Shown here piece after piece: positions 1 to 9,014 of a stretch of 64,000 nucleotides of DNA; the stretch's first letter is position 1; the number at the start of each line of letters is the position of its first letter. The notes beneath the pieces were generated by a model. The model had not been told where the DNA came from. It made no database searches and was given only the letters and a program-made list of their open reading frames with translations. Both the position numbers and the translations under genes were made by a program. Location of the stretch: assembly GCA_963746255.1 (NCBI GenBank), contig CAVVAJ010000009.1, forward strand, positions 558,001 through 622,000, in the 5' to 3' direction. Source of the stretch: DAOVXM01 sp963746255. GTDB lineage: Bacteria > Chloroflexota > Anaerolineae > Anaerolineales > UBA4823.

Positions 1-212
1 TCGGCGCCCGGGAAGAATCTCCCTTGGAATTGGAGCCAATTCAGATAGCCGAGGTTATTGGCGAGTAGTACAACTCCAGCCCAGATAAATATTATTGCCC
101 AGATGATCAAACCTAGGGGATCTCTGCGCCTTTTCTCTTCGAAGCTCTTTTCCTCGGGTGTCTTCTCTTCACGCTTCTCTAATGCTTTTTCGTCAAACTT
201 TTCATCTGGCAT
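1..212 (-). CDS. LiaF-like/DUF5668 membrane protein, 3' end cut by window edge
   Basis: The reading frame starts at an ATG at 210-212 and runs leftward off the window, so only about 70 N-terminal residues are visible. A perfect AGGAGG lies five bases upstream of the ATG, which fixes the start. The first 30 residues are charged (many Lys and Glu). They are followed by one hydrophobic helix with the pattern LGLIIWAIILIWAGVVLL and then ANNLGYL. This glycine-rich helix ending in an aromatic/asparagine turn is typical of the DUF5668 (LiaF transmembrane) domain found in small envelope-stress or PspC-like proteins. Function beyond a membrane protein is inference. The C-terminal part is not seen. Confidence 0.7.
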   Translation of the reverse strand, partial: MPDEKFDEKALEKREEKTPEEKSFEEKRRRDPLGLIIWAIIFIWAGVVLLANNLGYLNWLQFQGRFFPGA

Positions 213-258
213 TTGGGCCTCCTGTAAATATAACCTGCATGTTCATTTTCGTTGTTTC

Positions 259-287
259 TATATATAAGTATACATGAATCTGTTCAA
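259..287 (-). promoter_or_regulatory. Possible promoter of the LiaF-like gene
   Basis: On the minus strand TTGAAC (287-282) and TATATA (264-259) are separated by 17 bases, about 45 bases upstream of the ATG at 212. The match to the sigma-70-type consensus is moderate. Confidence 0.35.
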
Positions 288-304
288 TCAACATACCTAT
301 TCGC

Positions 305-517
305 TTGTTAGATGTATTGAACTGGAGGCACATCTCCCATTATGTCATCCTGTGGGCGATTGGCGGCGCTGTTTTTGGTTTGTTTATGGGCCTAGGAAGA
401 GACAGCTTGTGGACGCAAATCGCTGGTATCAACAGATCCATCATCGTCGTGACATCTGCCGCGGTCTTTCTCGTACTGCCAATCGACTTTCTTGAGGTGG
501 GTAGCCTCAGCCAATAA
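305..517 (+). CDS. Hypothetical small membrane protein or fragment
   Basis: An open frame of 70 codons starts at a TTG and has no visible ribosome binding site. The translation contains two hydrophobic stretches, around residues 12-30 and 42-62, and would be a two-pass membrane protein. I do not recognise a family. The weak start and isolation between two better genes leave three options: a small gene, the remnant of a larger membrane protein, or chance. The rest of the 213-723 gap holds nothing else I can name. Confidence 0.25.
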   Translation: MLDVLNWRHISHYVILWAIGGAVFGLFMGLGRDSLWTQIAGINRSIIVVTSAAVFLVLPIDFLEVGSLSQ

Positions 518-723
518 TTGTAACGGCCGTGTCATCAAGAAACTCGTCACAAGCGACATTCTGAACCCTTTGCGTTTATTTTCCGCGCGATATTAATAAC
601 ACCGATTTTAGTTTCCCAGCGGAAAAGCCATCTACAATACAAGCCGGGCAGATCAATCCGAAGTTTCCATCGCGATTTGACCAATTTACCCTTGTGATGG
701 ATAATTCGATCGGGAGAATAATC

Positions 724-1536
724 ATGGAGCATCACTTGGGACACAAACCGGTCATCATTATCACTGGGGCTTCTTCTGGTATCGGAGCCGCAACGGCGCG
801 TAGGTTTGGTGAAACCGGATACCGAGTAGTGCTTGCCGCCAGACGAACTGAACGACTGGAAACCATCTCTGCAGAGATTATCTCCAAGGGAGGCAACGCA
901 CTACCCATCAAATGTGATGTTGTCGAACAATCTGATATCGAAAGGTTGATCACCCTGGTTATTGAGCGCTACCAACAGGTAGATATCCTATTTAATAACG
1001 CCGGTATCGGGCGATTCGATTGGCTGGAAAAACTGGACATTCAGGATGACATCTCAAACCAGGTAACGGCGAATTTACTTGGTACGATACAAGTCACCCG
1101 CGCGGTCTTGCCCTACATGATCGCCAGACGTTCAGGTCATATCATTAATATGTCTTCTCTGGCTGGGCTGCTGGCTACACCCACTTACAGCGTCTATGCG
1201 GCAACAAAATTTGGTGTGCGTGGTTTCACGGAAGCTCTACGGAGAGAAGTAGGTGTGTGGGATATTCACGTGTCAGGTATATACCCAGGTGGAGTGGTTA
1301 CGGAATTTACTAGTCAAACTGGCATTGTGCGTAATACTAAGGTTACAACCCCGGCTTTTCTACAATTGAGCCCTGAAGATGTCGCTTCATCTGTCTTCAA
1401 GCTCGCGCGCAAACCAAAGAGAAATCTAGTAACGCCGCGGTTGATGTACCCGATTATCTGGTTGAATGCTTTGGCACCACATTTCGTGGATTGGCTTATC
1501 GAGCGGTATTTCACCCGCCCAGAACGTGAACTTTAG
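724..1536 (+). CDS. Short-chain dehydrogenase/reductase (SDR)
   Basis: This is a 270-residue classical SDR, probably an NAD(P)-dependent oxidoreductase of unknown substrate. The glycine motif TGASSGIG lies at residues 14-21, NNAG at 91-94, the catalytic serine near 144-145, and the YxxxK pair at Tyr158 and Lys162. The frame is open from a GTG at 694, but the ATG at 724 is preferred because GGGAGA lies about seven bases upstream and the Rossmann strand begins ten residues later. The C-terminal third has the helix-rich tail of DltE/YdfG-like members. The gene stands alone and converges on the leftward coaD block. Confidence 0.88.
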   Translation: MEHHLGHKPVIIITGASSGIGAATARRFGETGYRVVLAARRTERLETISAEIISKGGNALPIKCDVVEQSDIERLITLVIERYQQVDILFNNAGIGRFDWLEKLDIQDDISNQVTANLLGTIQVTRAVLPYMIARRSGHIINMSSLAGLLATPTYSVYAATKFGVRGFTEALRREVGVWDIHVSGIYPGGVVTEFTSQTGIVRNTKVTTPAFLQLSPEDVASSVFKLARKPKRNLVTPRLMYPIIWLNALAPHFVDWLIERYFTRPEREL

Positions 1537-1551
1537 GCTAAAACCCTGGAT

Positions 1552-1582
1552 AAAAAAACGCCCCCAATAAAATTGGTGGGCG
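1552..1582 (-). terminator. Intrinsic terminator of the leftward recG-coaD block
   Basis: Arms at 1559-1568 and 1572-1582 form a stem of CGCCC and CCAAT pairs with one bulged base and a three-base loop. On the minus strand it is followed by seven T (1558-1552). It lies just past the stop of the gene ending at 1634. The convergent SDR gene may also use it. Confidence 0.75.
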
Positions 1583-1633
1583 ATTAAAAGGCTTGGACAG
1601 ATGATTATGTAGATTGCCTTGGGTCCGCCGAAG

Positions 1634-2140
1634 CTAAGCGCTTTCCGGCGGGTTTTGAGACAATCCCTCATTTGGATTTGCTGCGGCTAATTGTTGTTGC
1701 TCTTGGCGGAGAGTATTGATACCGTTACGCACCTGACTCAGTGAATTTTCCAACTCGATTTCAGCGCGCTGCAGTGTGCCAATCACATAATCGTCTGATT
1801 CGTGGCGCAAATTTTCAGCATCCAGACGGGCTTGACTTAATAATTGTTCTGCTCTCACTTGAGCGGCCTGGACGATGGCATCGCGGCCAATTAGCTGCTC
1901 GCTCTTCTCCCGGGCAATATTTAATGTACGGTTGGCTTCCTCTTGGGCTTGCGCTAGGATGCGATCACGCTGGGTAAGGATTTGCTGAGCCTTCTTTACT
2001 TCTTCCGGAATCGCCACCCGCATCTGGTCAATTAAGTTTAGCATCCTCTCTTCATCCACAATCACGTTATGGGTGAATGGAATCGGGCGGCTCTGATTGA
2101 AAAGCTCTTCTAATCGGTCTACGAGATGCATTATGTCCAT
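1634..2140 (-). CDS. Coiled-coil protein, DivIVA/F0F1-b-like, function unknown
   Basis: This 168-residue protein is almost wholly alpha-helical. Residues 1-45 (MDIMHLVDRLEELFN start) form a short domain. Residues about 45-150 are a long Ala/Glu/Gln/Arg-rich coiled coil of the kind automatic pipelines call ATP synthase subunit b-like or DivIVA-like. It has no transmembrane segment, so it is not a true subunit b. A GGGGAGG element precedes the ATG. It is the last gene of the leftward block after coaD (gap 126 bases) and is followed by the terminator at 1552-1582. A role in division-site or membrane scaffolding is inference only. Confidence 0.75.
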   Translation of the reverse strand: MDIMHLVDRLEELFNQSRPIPFTHNVIVDEERMLNLIDQMRVAIPEEVKKAQQILTQRDRILAQAQEEANRTLNIAREKSEQLIGRDAIVQAAQVRAEQLLSQARLDAENLRHESDDYVIGTLQRAEIELENSLSQVRNGINTLRQEQQQLAAANPNEGLSQNPPESA

Positions 2141-2266
2141 AGGATGCCTCCCCTTGATCTGTTGCGTAATGTAATAGGGGTCTAGTTTATCTTCAATAGG
2201 TTACACGTAAATAGTGAAATCGTCAATATTTCTTTCAAACTACACTCGTCAGTTCATTGAATAATT

Positions 2267-2791
2267 CTAATCGCGTAATGAGGTGCTTGGTACGATATCT
2301 TGTCCGTCACCTAATTCGCTGAAGCGTTCCTTTAGTGCCATTTCCACGTATGGCGGAACCATACTGCTTACATCGCCAGCTAACGAGGCGATCTCCCGTA
2401 CAGTTGAAGAAGAGAGGAATGTGTGTTCTTCAGCGGTGATGAGGGAGATCAACTCTATCTCAGGCGCCAGACGGTGATTTGCTAATGCCATGCGAAATTC
2501 ATATTCAAAATCCGAAAAGACCCTCAAACCACGCACGATTACTTTCGCACCGATATTCCGGCAAAACTCCACCGTTAATCCGCTGTAGCCCATGACTTGA
2601 ATATCGGGACAGGCTTCGAACGCCAGGCTGGCAAGTTCGATACGTGTCTCTGGAGAAAACAGCAGGCTTTTCAACGGGCGATCATAGACCGCGACGATGA
2701 TTTCATCGAAAAGCTGGGAGGCGCGGGTGGCAATATCGATATGTCCCAGGTGGATGGGATCGAATGTTCCAGGAAATACAGCACGAATCAT
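2267..2791 (-). CDS. coaD: Phosphopantetheine adenylyltransferase
   Basis: This enzyme transfers AMP from ATP to 4'-phosphopantetheine, the fourth step of coenzyme A synthesis in the cytosol. The nucleotidyltransferase motif TFDPIHLGH is at residues 9-17 with the HxGH histidines at 14 and 17. The second motif SSSTVRE, which binds the ATP phosphates, is near residue 130. At 174 residues it is slightly longer than the usual 160 because of a polar C-terminal tail. GAGG lies just upstream of the ATG. It follows recG by 114 bases in the same direction. Confidence 0.95.
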   Translation of the reverse strand: MIRAVFPGTFDPIHLGHIDIATRASQLFDEIIVAVYDRPLKSLLFSPETRIELASLAFEACPDIQVMGYSGLTVEFCRNIGAKVIVRGLRVFSDFEYEFRMALANHRLAPEIELISLITAEEHTFLSSSTVREIASLAGDVSSMVPPYVEMALKERFSELGDGQDIVPSTSLRD

Positions 2792-2905
2792 TTCGCCTCA
2801 CTTTGATTTGGACCATTCCGCAAGCAGTAGGCACATAGATGCAATCTGTATGCCACATGTATATGTGCGGATGCTCCCTGATATTGGTGAAAAATAATGT
2901 CTAAA

Positions 2906-5428
2906 TTAACTGATATCACCGCTGCTCTCTCCCCAAAACTGATGCAGGGCTGCAGCTAATGGTTGATTTTCCGATCGGATAAGCTCCGGATCACTCAAGA
3001 AAAGGCTTTGTGCTTGCCGCCGGGCTTTTTCTATCAATTGGACATCGCTCAAGCTGGCTACTTTCAGGGCGGTGTAACCCGATTGGCGGGTGCCTAAAAA
3101 CTCACCTGGACCACGCTGTTCTAAATCATGCTCCGCCAACACGAAACCATCAGTCGTCTGTGTCATCACTTTTAAACGCTCATTCTCTATCGTCTCTGAA
3201 CTCTCAGGAATTAATATACAGTAGGATTTTTCTGCCCCGCGACCAACACGCCCGCGGAATTGGTGAAGCTGTGCTAAACCGAAGCGATTTGCACCCTCAA
3301 TTAACATCACCGTTGCATTCGGTACGTCAACTCCTACTTCGACGACCGAGGTGGATACTAAAATATCCAATTCTTGGTCGTGGAATTTTGCCATGACCGT
3401 TTCCTTTTCTTCCGGGCGCAGCCTACCATGCATCAGCCCGATGTTAAATTGGGGGAAGATCTCTTGCTGCAGACGCTGGTGTTCTTCTACGGCAGCTCGT
3501 GTTTCACTGCTTTCGCTTTCCTCAACCAGAGGATAAATGATGAAAGCTTGCTGACCATTCTCAATCTGTGATTTGATCAAGCGATAGGCTCGCTCCCTTT
3601 CCAGAGGCGTTAAGACATATGTGCCAACTTCCTGTCTCCCAGGTGGAATTTCATCCATCACGGTGAGGTCCAAGTCTCCATATACTGTTAATGCCAGCGA
3701 GCGCGGGATCGGTGTGGCGGTCATCACCAGTAGATGTGGATTCGTGCCTTTTGATCTTAGGGCTGATCTTTGTTCAACCCCAAAGCGGTGCTGTTCATCC
3801 ACAATTGTCAATTGCAGGTCCGAAAATTCTACTGGGTCCTCAATTAATGCATGGGTGCCGATCACAAATTTGATTGTTCCGTTTGCCAACCCGGCTCGGA
3901 TATCATTCTTCTCACCCTCCGGCGTTGCACCAATCATCAACCGTATTTGCCGCTCGTTACCCAGCTCATTTGCGGTATCGAGGAGCTGACTTAGGTTCTG
4001 ATAATGCTGCTCGGCAAGGATGCTCGTGGGTGCCATCAACGCAGCTTGTGAGCCATGCCGGATGACCATGGCTGCCCCAAGGGCAGCGATGACAGTCTTT
4101 CCGGAGCCAACATCTCCCTGAAGCAGCCTGTTCATAGGGTGTCCGGAAATGAGATCTTTTCTGATGTCGTCAATTGCCCTACATTGGGCGTCCGTTAGTT
4201 GGTAAGGCAGTTTTTGAAATTCCCCTATAAGCCAGTCGTTGGGTGTGTCGAACACACGACCGCTGCGATGTTTCCATTCCACTTTCTGTTTTTGAACACC
4301 GAGCTGCAGCAGAAAGATCTCATCGAAAGCCAAGCGGTCACGCGCTTGTTTCAGTTTATCCCATGAATCTGGGTAGTGTATCTGTTGAATGGCTGTCTGC
4401 AGGTCGACCAGACTTGCAGATTGGCGGATACCATTAGGTAAGTGATCTTCTACACGTCCAGCCCAGTGTGTAACGACCTCATTCATTACTTTACGCAACC
4501 AGCGTTGGGTGATTTTCCCGGTCAATGAGTAGACTGGTACGATGCGATTAGTGTTTAACATCTGCTGGTCGATGGGTTCCCACTCAGGATTGTTCAAAAC
4601 TAGGCGGCCGAGGTACTGCTCCACTTTTCCTGATAGGGCAATCTGCATCCCGCTCCTTAAACGTTTAGATTCCCACGGATTGAACCAGGTCGCCCTGATG
4701 ATACCGGTTTTGTCATCGATCACCGCTTCAACCAACTTCTGATTTTTTCCACGCAGAATCCTGGTGTTTACTCTCGCGACCGTCCCGATCACAGTGGCAA
4801 CCTCATCGAATCGCAACCGATTGATCGGTTTTAGTAAAGAATAATCATCGTAGCGGCGTGGGAAGTTGTACAGCAGGTCACGCAATGTGTGGATATTCAA
4901 TCTGGCCAAGGTGCTAGCATTGCGTGGACCGATATTCTTAATTACCGTCACAGGGGCATCGAGAGCTGCAGGAGGTTCAGCTGGCTCTTCTTCCGTTGGG
5001 GTGTCTGCAACGGCGCTCTCCACTTCAATTGAGATAGCCTCGGCAGGTTGTATGCCTCCACTGGATGAAGCGCTCTCTTCTTCTATCTGCTCAGCATGTT
5101 TAGCAAGCTTAGGTTTGGGGCGGGCTTTAGGTGTTTGTGGCTTACGTTCAGGTACCATGTGATTGGTCTCGGGTATCTCAGATGCACCCTGCAAACGAGT
5201 CCAGAGCCCGTCAAGTGCCTCAGCACGAGATTTTTCACTTAGATTGGGATAATCGCGTAACCGGACTCGGATAGCCTCGATTAGATCCTCTGAGATCGCG
5301 TCAGACCGGGCTTCAGCTTCCCAGGTGTCGAGAATCCGGTTCAGTCCACCGACGACTGCCCGGTTGTCATAGCCGCGTGAGGCTTCAAGCTTGAATATCT
5401 TATGAATTTTATTTATCGATGGTTTCAT
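2906..5428 (-). CDS. recG: ATP-dependent DNA helicase RecG
   Basis: RecG remodels stalled replication forks and Holliday junctions. With the ATG at 5428 the product is 840 residues. A TTG at 5461 with a weak AGAAAGG upstream is an alternative start adding 11 residues. Residues 1-160 are an extra helical domain and an acidic, Pro/Glu-rich linker, which makes this longer than the roughly 690-residue E. coli protein. The wedge/OB domain begins with the helix-hairpin-like NIGPRNASTLARL segment near 165. Walker A GDVGSGKT is at 438-445, DEQH at 544-547 and TATP at 570-573. The RecG C-terminal GRGAEKSYC and QRGPGEFLGTRQSG motifs follow. It sits between fakB and coaD. Confidence 0.95.
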   Translation of the reverse strand: MKPSINKIHKIFKLEASRGYDNRAVVGGLNRILDTWEAEARSDAISEDLIEAIRVRLRDYPNLSEKSRAEALDGLWTRLQGASEIPETNHMVPERKPQTPKARPKPKLAKHAEQIEEESASSSGGIQPAEAISIEVESAVADTPTEEEPAEPPAALDAPVTVIKNIGPRNASTLARLNIHTLRDLLYNFPRRYDDYSLLKPINRLRFDEVATVIGTVARVNTRILRGKNQKLVEAVIDDKTGIIRATWFNPWESKRLRSGMQIALSGKVEQYLGRLVLNNPEWEPIDQQMLNTNRIVPVYSLTGKITQRWLRKVMNEVVTHWAGRVEDHLPNGIRQSASLVDLQTAIQQIHYPDSWDKLKQARDRLAFDEIFLLQLGVQKQKVEWKHRSGRVFDTPNDWLIGEFQKLPYQLTDAQCRAIDDIRKDLISGHPMNRLLQGDVGSGKTVIAALGAAMVIRHGSQAALMAPTSILAEQHYQNLSQLLDTANELGNERQIRLMIGATPEGEKNDIRAGLANGTIKFVIGTHALIEDPVEFSDLQLTIVDEQHRFGVEQRSALRSKGTNPHLLVMTATPIPRSLALTVYGDLDLTVMDEIPPGRQEVGTYVLTPLERERAYRLIKSQIENGQQAFIIYPLVEESESSETRAAVEEHQRLQQEIFPQFNIGLMHGRLRPEEKETVMAKFHDQELDILVSTSVVEVGVDVPNATVMLIEGANRFGLAQLHQFRGRVGRGAEKSYCILIPESSETIENERLKVMTQTTDGFVLAEHDLEQRGPGEFLGTRQSGYTALKVASLSDVQLIEKARRQAQSLFLSDPELIRSENQPLAAALHQFWGESSGDIS

Positions 5429-5534
5429 TAGGGAGTATTTTACCAGGTGAAAGGCGCGCAACGTGAACCTTTCTGGTATTTATCTGAACTCGATTTGGTC
5501 GATGTAGGGAATTACACTTTCATCCTGGGTAACG

Positions 5535-6389
5535 TCATTGGACGACCGCTGCAAATCCCAAACCATGGGGGCCGACGTGCGTTCCGATCACTGTAGTTAC
5601 GTTTATGATCAAGGGAGCTGGATTATTTCTCGGTGTATATTTTTCTGCGAAGCTCAATGCTTCATCCTCGGCATTCGTATGAAGCACGGCTAATTTATCG
5701 AGTGGTCCGAGACGAACAAGCATATCTGCCAGCCGGATTACGCCTTTTATAAATGTGCGTGTCTCCCCAAGACTCAAGATCTCGCCATTGCTGACTTCAA
5801 GGAAGGGCTTGATCCGCAGCAGAGCACCAATCCTGGCCTGTGCCCAAGAGACGCGGCCACTCCGGCGGACATATTCCAACGTATCCAACATGGCAACCAC
5901 CCGCATCCGTTTCCGGATATTTGTGATGATGACCTCAACTTGGTCCATGCTTGCGCCACTGTCGACTGCTTCCGCGGCAGCTAAGACCTGAAATCCCAAT
6001 CCGAGTGTGAGTTGCTCGCTGTCGATGACTTTTACTCGCCCATCAAATTCATTGGCTGCCAGGCGGGCGGAGTTGAAAATGCCGCTCAGCTTACTGGATG
6101 CATGCATAGAGATCACCTGTTGGGCACCACGAGCGAATAATTCCGCGTACAGTTCTTCGTAAACCCCCGATGCCGCAGTTGCGGTGGTAGGGAGCGGGTT
6201 CATGCTGGGGAGCTGTTCGTAAAATTCTTGGCGCGTGATTTCTTTCCCGTCTTCGAAGTTTCTATCTCCCAAAATAATGATATTTGGAACAACGTGGATC
6301 CGATATTTTCTGACAAGATCCGGGGGGATGTCAGCAGTGCTGTCAGTAACAATAGCAATTTGGTTTGTGTTGGCTTGTGTGAAGTCCAT
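5535..6389 (-). CDS. fakB: DegV family fatty-acid-binding protein (FakB-like)
   Basis: DegV/FakB proteins carry a fatty acid and present it to the kinase FakA, which makes acyl phosphate. The 284-residue product has the N-terminal IVTDSTADIP signature (DSTAD 16-20), the PTTATAASG segment, and the SSKLSGIFNSA loop that closes over the acyl carboxylate. The ATG at 6389 lies 12 bases after the fakA stop. A TTG at 6398 is an alternative start. The adjacent fakA in the same direction strongly suggests a working kinase/binding-protein pair. The acyl-chain preference cannot be read from sequence. Confidence 0.88.
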   Translation of the reverse strand: MDFTQANTNQIAIVTDSTADIPPDLVRKYRIHVVPNIIILGDRNFEDGKEITRQEFYEQLPSMNPLPTTATAASGVYEELYAELFARGAQQVISMHASSKLSGIFNSARLAANEFDGRVKVIDSEQLTLGLGFQVLAAAEAVDSGASMDQVEVIITNIRKRMRVVAMLDTLEYVRRSGRVSWAQARIGALLRIKPFLEVSNGEILSLGETRTFIKGVIRLADMLVRLGPLDKLAVLHTNAEDEALSFAEKYTPRNNPAPLIINVTTVIGTHVGPHGLGFAAVVQ

Positions 6390-6401
6390 CTCGATCAATT
6401 T

Positions 6402-8087
6402 TTACTCGATGGCGATGATAAATTGGTAATGCGGCTGATCCCCATTTTGGACTTCCACCTCTTGCTCAGGATACACTCGTCGGATGTTGTCTGCGATCCT
6501 ATCTACATCGTTCTTGTTGATATCTGCGCCATAAAACAAAGTGATCAGTTCGAAGTGGTTAGCGTGGGCTTTCTTGAGTAAGTCCAAGCATGCATCTTCA
6601 AGCTTACTATGAGCCGTTACCAGCCTGCCATTGAGCAATCCGATTATCTGACCTTCTTCAACTTGGACCCCATCGATCTCGACCGAACGCGTAGCAATGG
6701 TGATTTCGCCCGTTTCGACCTCGCTCAGCGCAGAATTCATCTCCTGCACGACTGATTCGAAATCACCTTGTGGTATAAGCCGCAGCATAGCCGCAAAGCC
6801 TTGCGGGATTGTGCGGCTTGGCACTACCGCAACTTTTTTAACTGTCACTTCGGCGGCAGATTCTGCTGCCAAGATGATGTTCTTGTTGTTTGGTAGGATA
6901 ATGATATTGTCAGTCGGTAGATTTTCGAAGGCATTCAGGATATCTTGTGTACTCGGATTCATCGTCTGCCCCCCTTCGACCAAGGCTGCTACACCCAGGC
7001 TGGCAAATACGCGCGCAATCCCGGCACCCGGTGATACCGCGACCACCGCAATTTGACCAGGCTCAACTGGTGCAAGCGTCAGTTTGGATCCATCATCTCC
7101 GGCCCGAATCTCCTCCATTTGCGCAACCAGGTTTTCCATGACCGCTTTGGTAACTGTTCCCAATGATCGCGTGTAGTTGAGCGGTTCATCTTGGTTCTCT
7201 ATTGGCACATGGATGTGCAGACGGTACATTCCTTCACCTTCACCGAGCTGGATCGATGTCCCCATCATTTCCAGATCATAGTAGAAACCTTCTAGATCTA
7301 ATTCCTCTTTTGGTCGAAAATCGACCACCCACTCAATATCTTGACCGGGTTCAATAGCCTCGAGCGCGTTTTCAAGGTTCATGGCAGCCATTGGCTGGAC
7401 TGTGGTAATTGCGGCCTCTAACTGCAGCCCTTTAGCGAATCTCAGCATTCCTTCAAGAATAAAAAAAAGACCTTTCCCCCCTGCGTCAACAACACCGGCT
7501 TCTTTTAGCACCTGGAGTAGCTCTGGTGTTCGTTCTACTGACTTATCGGCAGCTGCGACAATATATTCAAATAACTCTATGGGATCATCTATTGTTTGGA
7601 TCATTTCTTCTGCTGCTGCCGCCAGATCTTTAGCGACTGTCAATATCGTACCCTCGACAGGTCGAACAACTCCCTTGTAAGCCGTGTCCCTCGCCACCCC
7701 AAATGCCTTCACGAGGCTTTGAGCGTCCAGGAATTCAATGTCCTCAACCCCACGGGCGAAACCACGCCACAGCTGCGACAAAATCACACCTGAATTCCCT
7801 CGGGCTCCCATCAGTGCACCATGAGCCACAGCATGAGCCATCTTCCCAAAATTGTGTTGAGGGTAGTTCTTGGTCTCATCTAGAGCAGATTGCATTGTTA
7901 AAACCATGTTCGTGCCGGTATCCCCATCTGGTACGGGGAACACATTTAATGAATTCACTAACTGCTGGTTTGTACGCAACCAAGTCAGACTTGCTTCAAT
8001 AAATTTCTGTAACGCATACCCATCGATTTTGACATCTGGGTTAGACGTACCATCAGTTGAGGATTGCTCTTGTATATCGCCGCTCAT
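6402..8087 (-). CDS. fakA: Fatty acid kinase subunit FakA (DhaL/DAK2 domain, YloV family)
   Basis: FakA phosphorylates FakB-bound fatty acids for phospholipid synthesis. The 561-residue product has an N-terminal DhaL ATP-binding domain with DGDTGTN at 54-60, which coordinates Mg-ATP, and GARGNSGVILSQ at 94-105. A middle linker and the FakA C-terminal domain follow, ending near EVEVQNGDQPHY. AAGGAG lies seven bases before the ATG at 8087, so the TTG one codon upstream is not used. The order asp23-like, fakA, then recG matches the yloU-yloV neighbourhood of many Firmicutes. An unusual 15-bp hairpin separates it from the asp23-like gene. Confidence 0.92.
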   Translation of the reverse strand: MSGDIQEQSSTDGTSNPDVKIDGYALQKFIEASLTWLRTNQQLVNSLNVFPVPDGDTGTNMVLTMQSALDETKNYPQHNFGKMAHAVAHGALMGARGNSGVILSQLWRGFARGVEDIEFLDAQSLVKAFGVARDTAYKGVVRPVEGTILTVAKDLAAAAEEMIQTIDDPIELFEYIVAAADKSVERTPELLQVLKEAGVVDAGGKGLFFILEGMLRFAKGLQLEAAITTVQPMAAMNLENALEAIEPGQDIEWVVDFRPKEELDLEGFYYDLEMMGTSIQLGEGEGMYRLHIHVPIENQDEPLNYTRSLGTVTKAVMENLVAQMEEIRAGDDGSKLTLAPVEPGQIAVVAVSPGAGIARVFASLGVAALVEGGQTMNPSTQDILNAFENLPTDNIIILPNNKNIILAAESAAEVTVKKVAVVPSRTIPQGFAAMLRLIPQGDFESVVQEMNSALSEVETGEITIATRSVEIDGVQVEEGQIIGLLNGRLVTAHSKLEDACLDLLKKAHANHFELITLFYGADINKNDVDRIADNIRRVYPEQEVEVQNGDQPHYQFIIAIE

Positions 8088-8107
8088 CAAACTACTCCTT
8101 ATCGCGA

Positions 8108-8163
8108 ATTTGCTGCTGGAAAACCCGCCAACACGATATTAGCTAGGCTTTCCAGCAGCAAAT
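8108..8163 (-). promoter_or_regulatory. Long perfect hairpin between asp23-like gene and fakA
   Basis: The arms 8108-8122 and 8149-8163 are perfect 15-base inverted repeats (core TTGCTGCTGGAAA) around a 26-base loop. The structure lies ten bases after the asp23-like stop and just before the fakA ribosome binding site. It has no T tract on the minus strand, so it looks more like an RNA processing or attenuation site than a simple terminator. Confidence 0.6.
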
Positions 8164-8172
8164 CTTGTTTGC

Positions 8173-8529
8173 TCAATCTATCTCACTCACCCGCAATCCT
8201 CTGACATGGACATTGATCTCATTTACCGGCATCCCCAGAGATTTCTCTACGTGGAAGCGAATTGTATTAGCAACGCTTGTAGCAACAGATTTTATTCTGG
8301 TACCGTATTCAATGATGATATAGATGTCGATATTAATATCTTCTCCGTTATAGTGGACTTCAACACCATGGGGAGGATCTTTGACCAATGCATGGCTGAT
8401 CCCAGTGACAATATTTTTTGATGTCAATCCCACGACGCCATAAGATTCCAAAGCGGCTTGATAAGCAATTGTCGCAATCGCTCGTGGAGCGACGTAAATA
8501 CTTCCTAAAGCGGTATCTTCGCCTTTCAT
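8173..8529 (-). CDS. Asp23/Gls24 family envelope-stress protein (YloU-like)
   Basis: The 118-residue product is a compact DUF322 (Asp23/Gls24) domain with the usual pattern. It opens with GSIYVAPRAIATIAYQAALES, has the GVVGLTSKN turn, central beta strands (VEVHYNGEDINIDIYIIIEYG), then IKSVATSVANTIRFHVE and a C-terminal INVHVRGLRV strand. Family members sit at the inner face of the membrane and link to envelope stress. GAGAGGT precedes the ATG at 8529 by six bases. It heads the leftward fakA-fakB-recG-coaD block and is divergent from rpmB, the arrangement of rpmB/yloU in many Gram-positives. Confidence 0.88.
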   Translation of the reverse strand: MKGEDTALGSIYVAPRAIATIAYQAALESYGVVGLTSKNIVTGISHALVKDPPHGVEVHYNGEDINIDIYIIIEYGTRIKSVATSVANTIRFHVEKSLGMPVNEINVHVRGLRVSEID

Positions 8530-8555
8530 TTTTTACCTCTCGTTCTGTGTATAGC

Positions 8556-8584
8556 TTGTTATTGGTTTAGAATTATGGTATGAT
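8556..8584 (+). promoter_or_regulatory. Promoter of rpmB
   Basis: TTGTTA (8556-8561) and TATGAT (8579-8584) are separated by 17 bases. Transcription would start near 8591, giving an 88-base leader that contains a small CAGGC/GCCTG hairpin before the ribosome binding site. Confidence 0.65.
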
Positions 8585-8678
8585 TGTGCGGCTTGCGGCA
8601 TGGGATATTTTCCCCGCATCTTGATAAAGCTAAATCAGGCAATTTAACGCCTGGACAAGTACAGAAGGAAGTGAGATC

Positions 8679-8861
8679 ATGGCTAAATGTGAGCATTGTG
8701 GTAAAAAGACATCCTTTGGACGCAATCGACCTTGGTCGAAAAAATCGACACTGCGTACATTCAAACCCAATTTGCAGACGGTCAGTGTCTATGAGGAAGG
8801 TCGCAAATCCCGTAAGGTTCTATGCACTAAGTGCATCCGGACTTTGGTAAAGACTACCTGA
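8679..8861 (+). CDS. rpmB: 50S ribosomal protein L28
   Basis: L28 is a small protein of the large ribosomal subunit. The 60-residue product opens MAKCEHCGKKTSFG and ends with KVLCTKCIRTL, giving CxxC pairs at 4/7 and 50/53 that mark the zinc-binding form. The motif SKKSTLRTFKPNLQ matches the L28 core. AGAAGGAAG lies just upstream of the ATG. The gene is monocistronic, with a promoter at 8556 and a terminator at 8890. Confidence 0.95.
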   Translation: MAKCEHCGKKTSFGRNRPWSKKSTLRTFKPNLQTVSVYEEGRKSRKVLCTKCIRTLVKTT

Positions 8862-8889
8862 TATTCAACAACATCACCTACCAAATACA

Positions 8890-8915
8890 ATCACGGTAAT
8901 TACCGTGATTTTTTT
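8890..8915 (+). terminator. Intrinsic terminator of rpmB
   Basis: A perfect palindrome at 8890-8909 (ATCACGGT stem, AATT loop) is followed by seven T (8909-8915), 29 bases after the rpmB stop. Confidence 0.92.
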
Positions 8916-9014
8916 ATAATTCAGATAACATGTTGATTGATAGGTAGAGGTATGATAATCGTGCGGGCTGATAATTGCAAGGTTATTTGGTGGTTATATA
9001 CCAAATCATCCGTC

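Noticed and set aside
1634..2140. ATP synthase subunit b
   Set aside because: The coiled coil lacks the N-terminal membrane helix and no other atp genes are near.
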